From: Glossina fuscipes
Lineage: Eukaryota > Arthropoda > Insecta > Diptera > Glossinidae
Assembly: GCF_014805625.2 (NCBI RefSeq)
Contig: NW_023998422.1
Span: forward strand, 7,494,100 to 7,558,099
Length of the DNA stretch: 64,000 nt
Reading direction: 5' to 3'
Part shown: piece after piece, positions 62,450-64,000 of the stretch
How the letters are laid out: the number at the start of each line of letters is the position of its first letter
Numbering within the stretch: the stretch's first letter is position 1
Program-made: the position numbers and the translations under genes
The notes under the pieces: model-generated
What the model was told of the DNA's origin: nothing
Databases searched by the model: none
What the model saw: the letters and a program-made list of their open reading frames with translations, nothing else

Positions 62450-64000
62450 CTGTTTAGTTTTGTTGTTTATATTTGGTTTTTAGAGAAATTGTTTTCGTGT
62501 TCGATTTGTACGAGAGTTGATTTTTCGGCATTTTTTTTTTTTTTTTTTTTTGATATATATATATATAGATATATATGTATATGCATATGCATATATATTT
62601 ATTTATTTTTTTTTTTTTCAATATTTTGAATTATTGTCATTAATGTTTAATTAATTTATATATTTATTTATTTATTCATTTATTTAAGTTTTTTTTTTTG
62701 TTTTTTTAATAGCGTACATATATTATCATCACATACACACAATCACAAGAAGAACACAACATATGCATGCACAAATTTAAATTTTTGTCAATTAATTATA
62801 TAACAGGTTACGGTAGTAGTAGTAGTAGTAGTAGTAGTAATAATAGTTGATGATGATTAAATTATTGTTGTAGTTGTTGTTGGTAGTTGTTGTAGTTGGT
62901 GATGATTGTTGGTGATATTTTGATGATATTGATTTTGGAGAGGTTAGAAGAGAGAGAGACACAAGCAGGATGGTTGGTGGTGGTGGTTGGCAAGCATGCA
63001 CACACATGGATTATTGGTTTTGTTATTGTTTTTTTTTCGATTTCATATATTGTGTTTTTTTTTTTTTTTTTTTTTTTTTTATTTGGAGGGAGTGGTGGTA
63101 TTCAATTTTTTAGATGGAACGAAATCGATAAAAAAAAGAGAAAATAAATGAAATTAAAATTACGGTTTGAAAAATAATAACCGAAAAAAAAAAAAATAAT
63201 AAAATAAAATAAAAATTTATATTAAACTCAATTATTTAAGAACAATATTAATTATATAAATTAAAGAAAAAAAACAAAAACATGCCTTAACACACCTGAG
63301 TTGAGAGCTCAATTATTTATACTTATAATAATGTAATTTTAGGAAGAAAAAAAAAAAACAAGCACATACAGGCAAATACATATTACGTACAAAGACGTGC
63401 ATTTAAATATTAAACTCAATTTTTGCTTATTTATCTTTCGTTTTAGTCATCTCATCCATGCTCTGTCGGTTTTTGCAGTCACTGATTACTGGCTGTTGTC
63501 GTTAGCGACTTTAACTACTAAGAAAATCTACTACAAAACTTGTCAAAATGTCACACAAGTGTGCGGCTAAAACTTTAATTAACTTGAACTTCACACATAT
63601 ATGTGTTTACATAAAAACACACACACACACACACACATACAGCCAGGCATACACCCATGCATGCATACGTGATTACATACAGCCAGACCGCTTATTGTAG
63701 CGCACAGCAAAAGGCAAACTATTCGTTGGGGAATCTTTTTTAATTAAAGTACAAAACACCGACGACACGATAACGATATCGTGTTAGATTTAAAGATAAA
63801 CGATATAAATATTTAGTGAAGTAATTTAGTTATTTTGTTTTTTTTCCTTTTGGAGGAAAAATGTGATTTAATCGTGGATTACTGAACTGCTTATTATTAT
63901 TATTATTATTATTATTAGGTATGAAATTCTTTAGCTTCTAATCATGAGAATGAAACGGTTGTCACTCCAAATGACTTTAGCAAAATATGAATTTCTTTTT
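62450..64000. other. sm upstream intron (incomplete)
   Basis: It contains T-rich tracts (T26 at about 63055-63080), a (GTA)n repeat, (CA)n near 63617-63638 and (TTA)n near 63893-63916. No further sm exon could be read, so the preceding exon should lie beyond the right edge. Confidence 0.6.
62811..62842. repeat. (GTA)n microsatellite
   Basis: About nine GTA/TAG units followed by AATAATAG. Confidence 0.9.

Overview
This window looks like a piece of the nuclear genome of a higher (brachyceran, probably calyptrate) fly. It is very AT-rich and full of T/A tracts and TA, GA, CA and trinucleotide microsatellites. The only gene I can identify with confidence is the fly orthologue of hnRNP L (Drosophila smooth, sm). 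The organism call is an inference from that gene, the base composition and the repeat types.

Layout. The sm gene runs on the minus strand. Five coding exons can be read with consensus splice sites and matching phases: 62229-62449, 61627-61719, 42037-42312, 41689-41893 and a terminal exon at 38346-38482. Together they encode about 310 C-terminal residues: a proline-rich linker, RRM3, RRM4 and a short tail. The 5' part of the gene lies beyond the right edge. A 19.3-kb intron (42313-61626) splits RRM3 and holds two degenerate mariner transposase relics and several copies of a dispersed repeat.

A 400-base run of N (36462-36861) is flanked by two nearly identical ~3.15-kb copies, 33305-36461 and 36862-40002, each carrying the terminal sm exon. 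Both copies abut the gap exactly and differ by only a few substitutions and indels. The simplest reading is that the two contig ends are the same locus, probably two haplotypes left unmerged. The main difference between them is in the sm 3' UTR: a 62-bp loop between inverted-repeat arms is exactly inverted in one copy relative to the other. In the copy with the perfect 36-bp arms this looks like a replication template-switch or inverted-repeat-mediated event. It is the most interesting observation here.

The region 1-33304 lies downstream of sm and contains no recognisable gene. It holds AT-rich sequence, microsatellites, two copies of a putative tRNA-derived SINE with (AAT)n tails (4.4 and 8.4 kb), copies of dispersed repeat families, and a composite tandem repeat at 31.1-31.8 kb. 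The remaining short open frames are mostly low-complexity or chance. I see no RNA genes, CRISPR arrays or bacterial-type operons.
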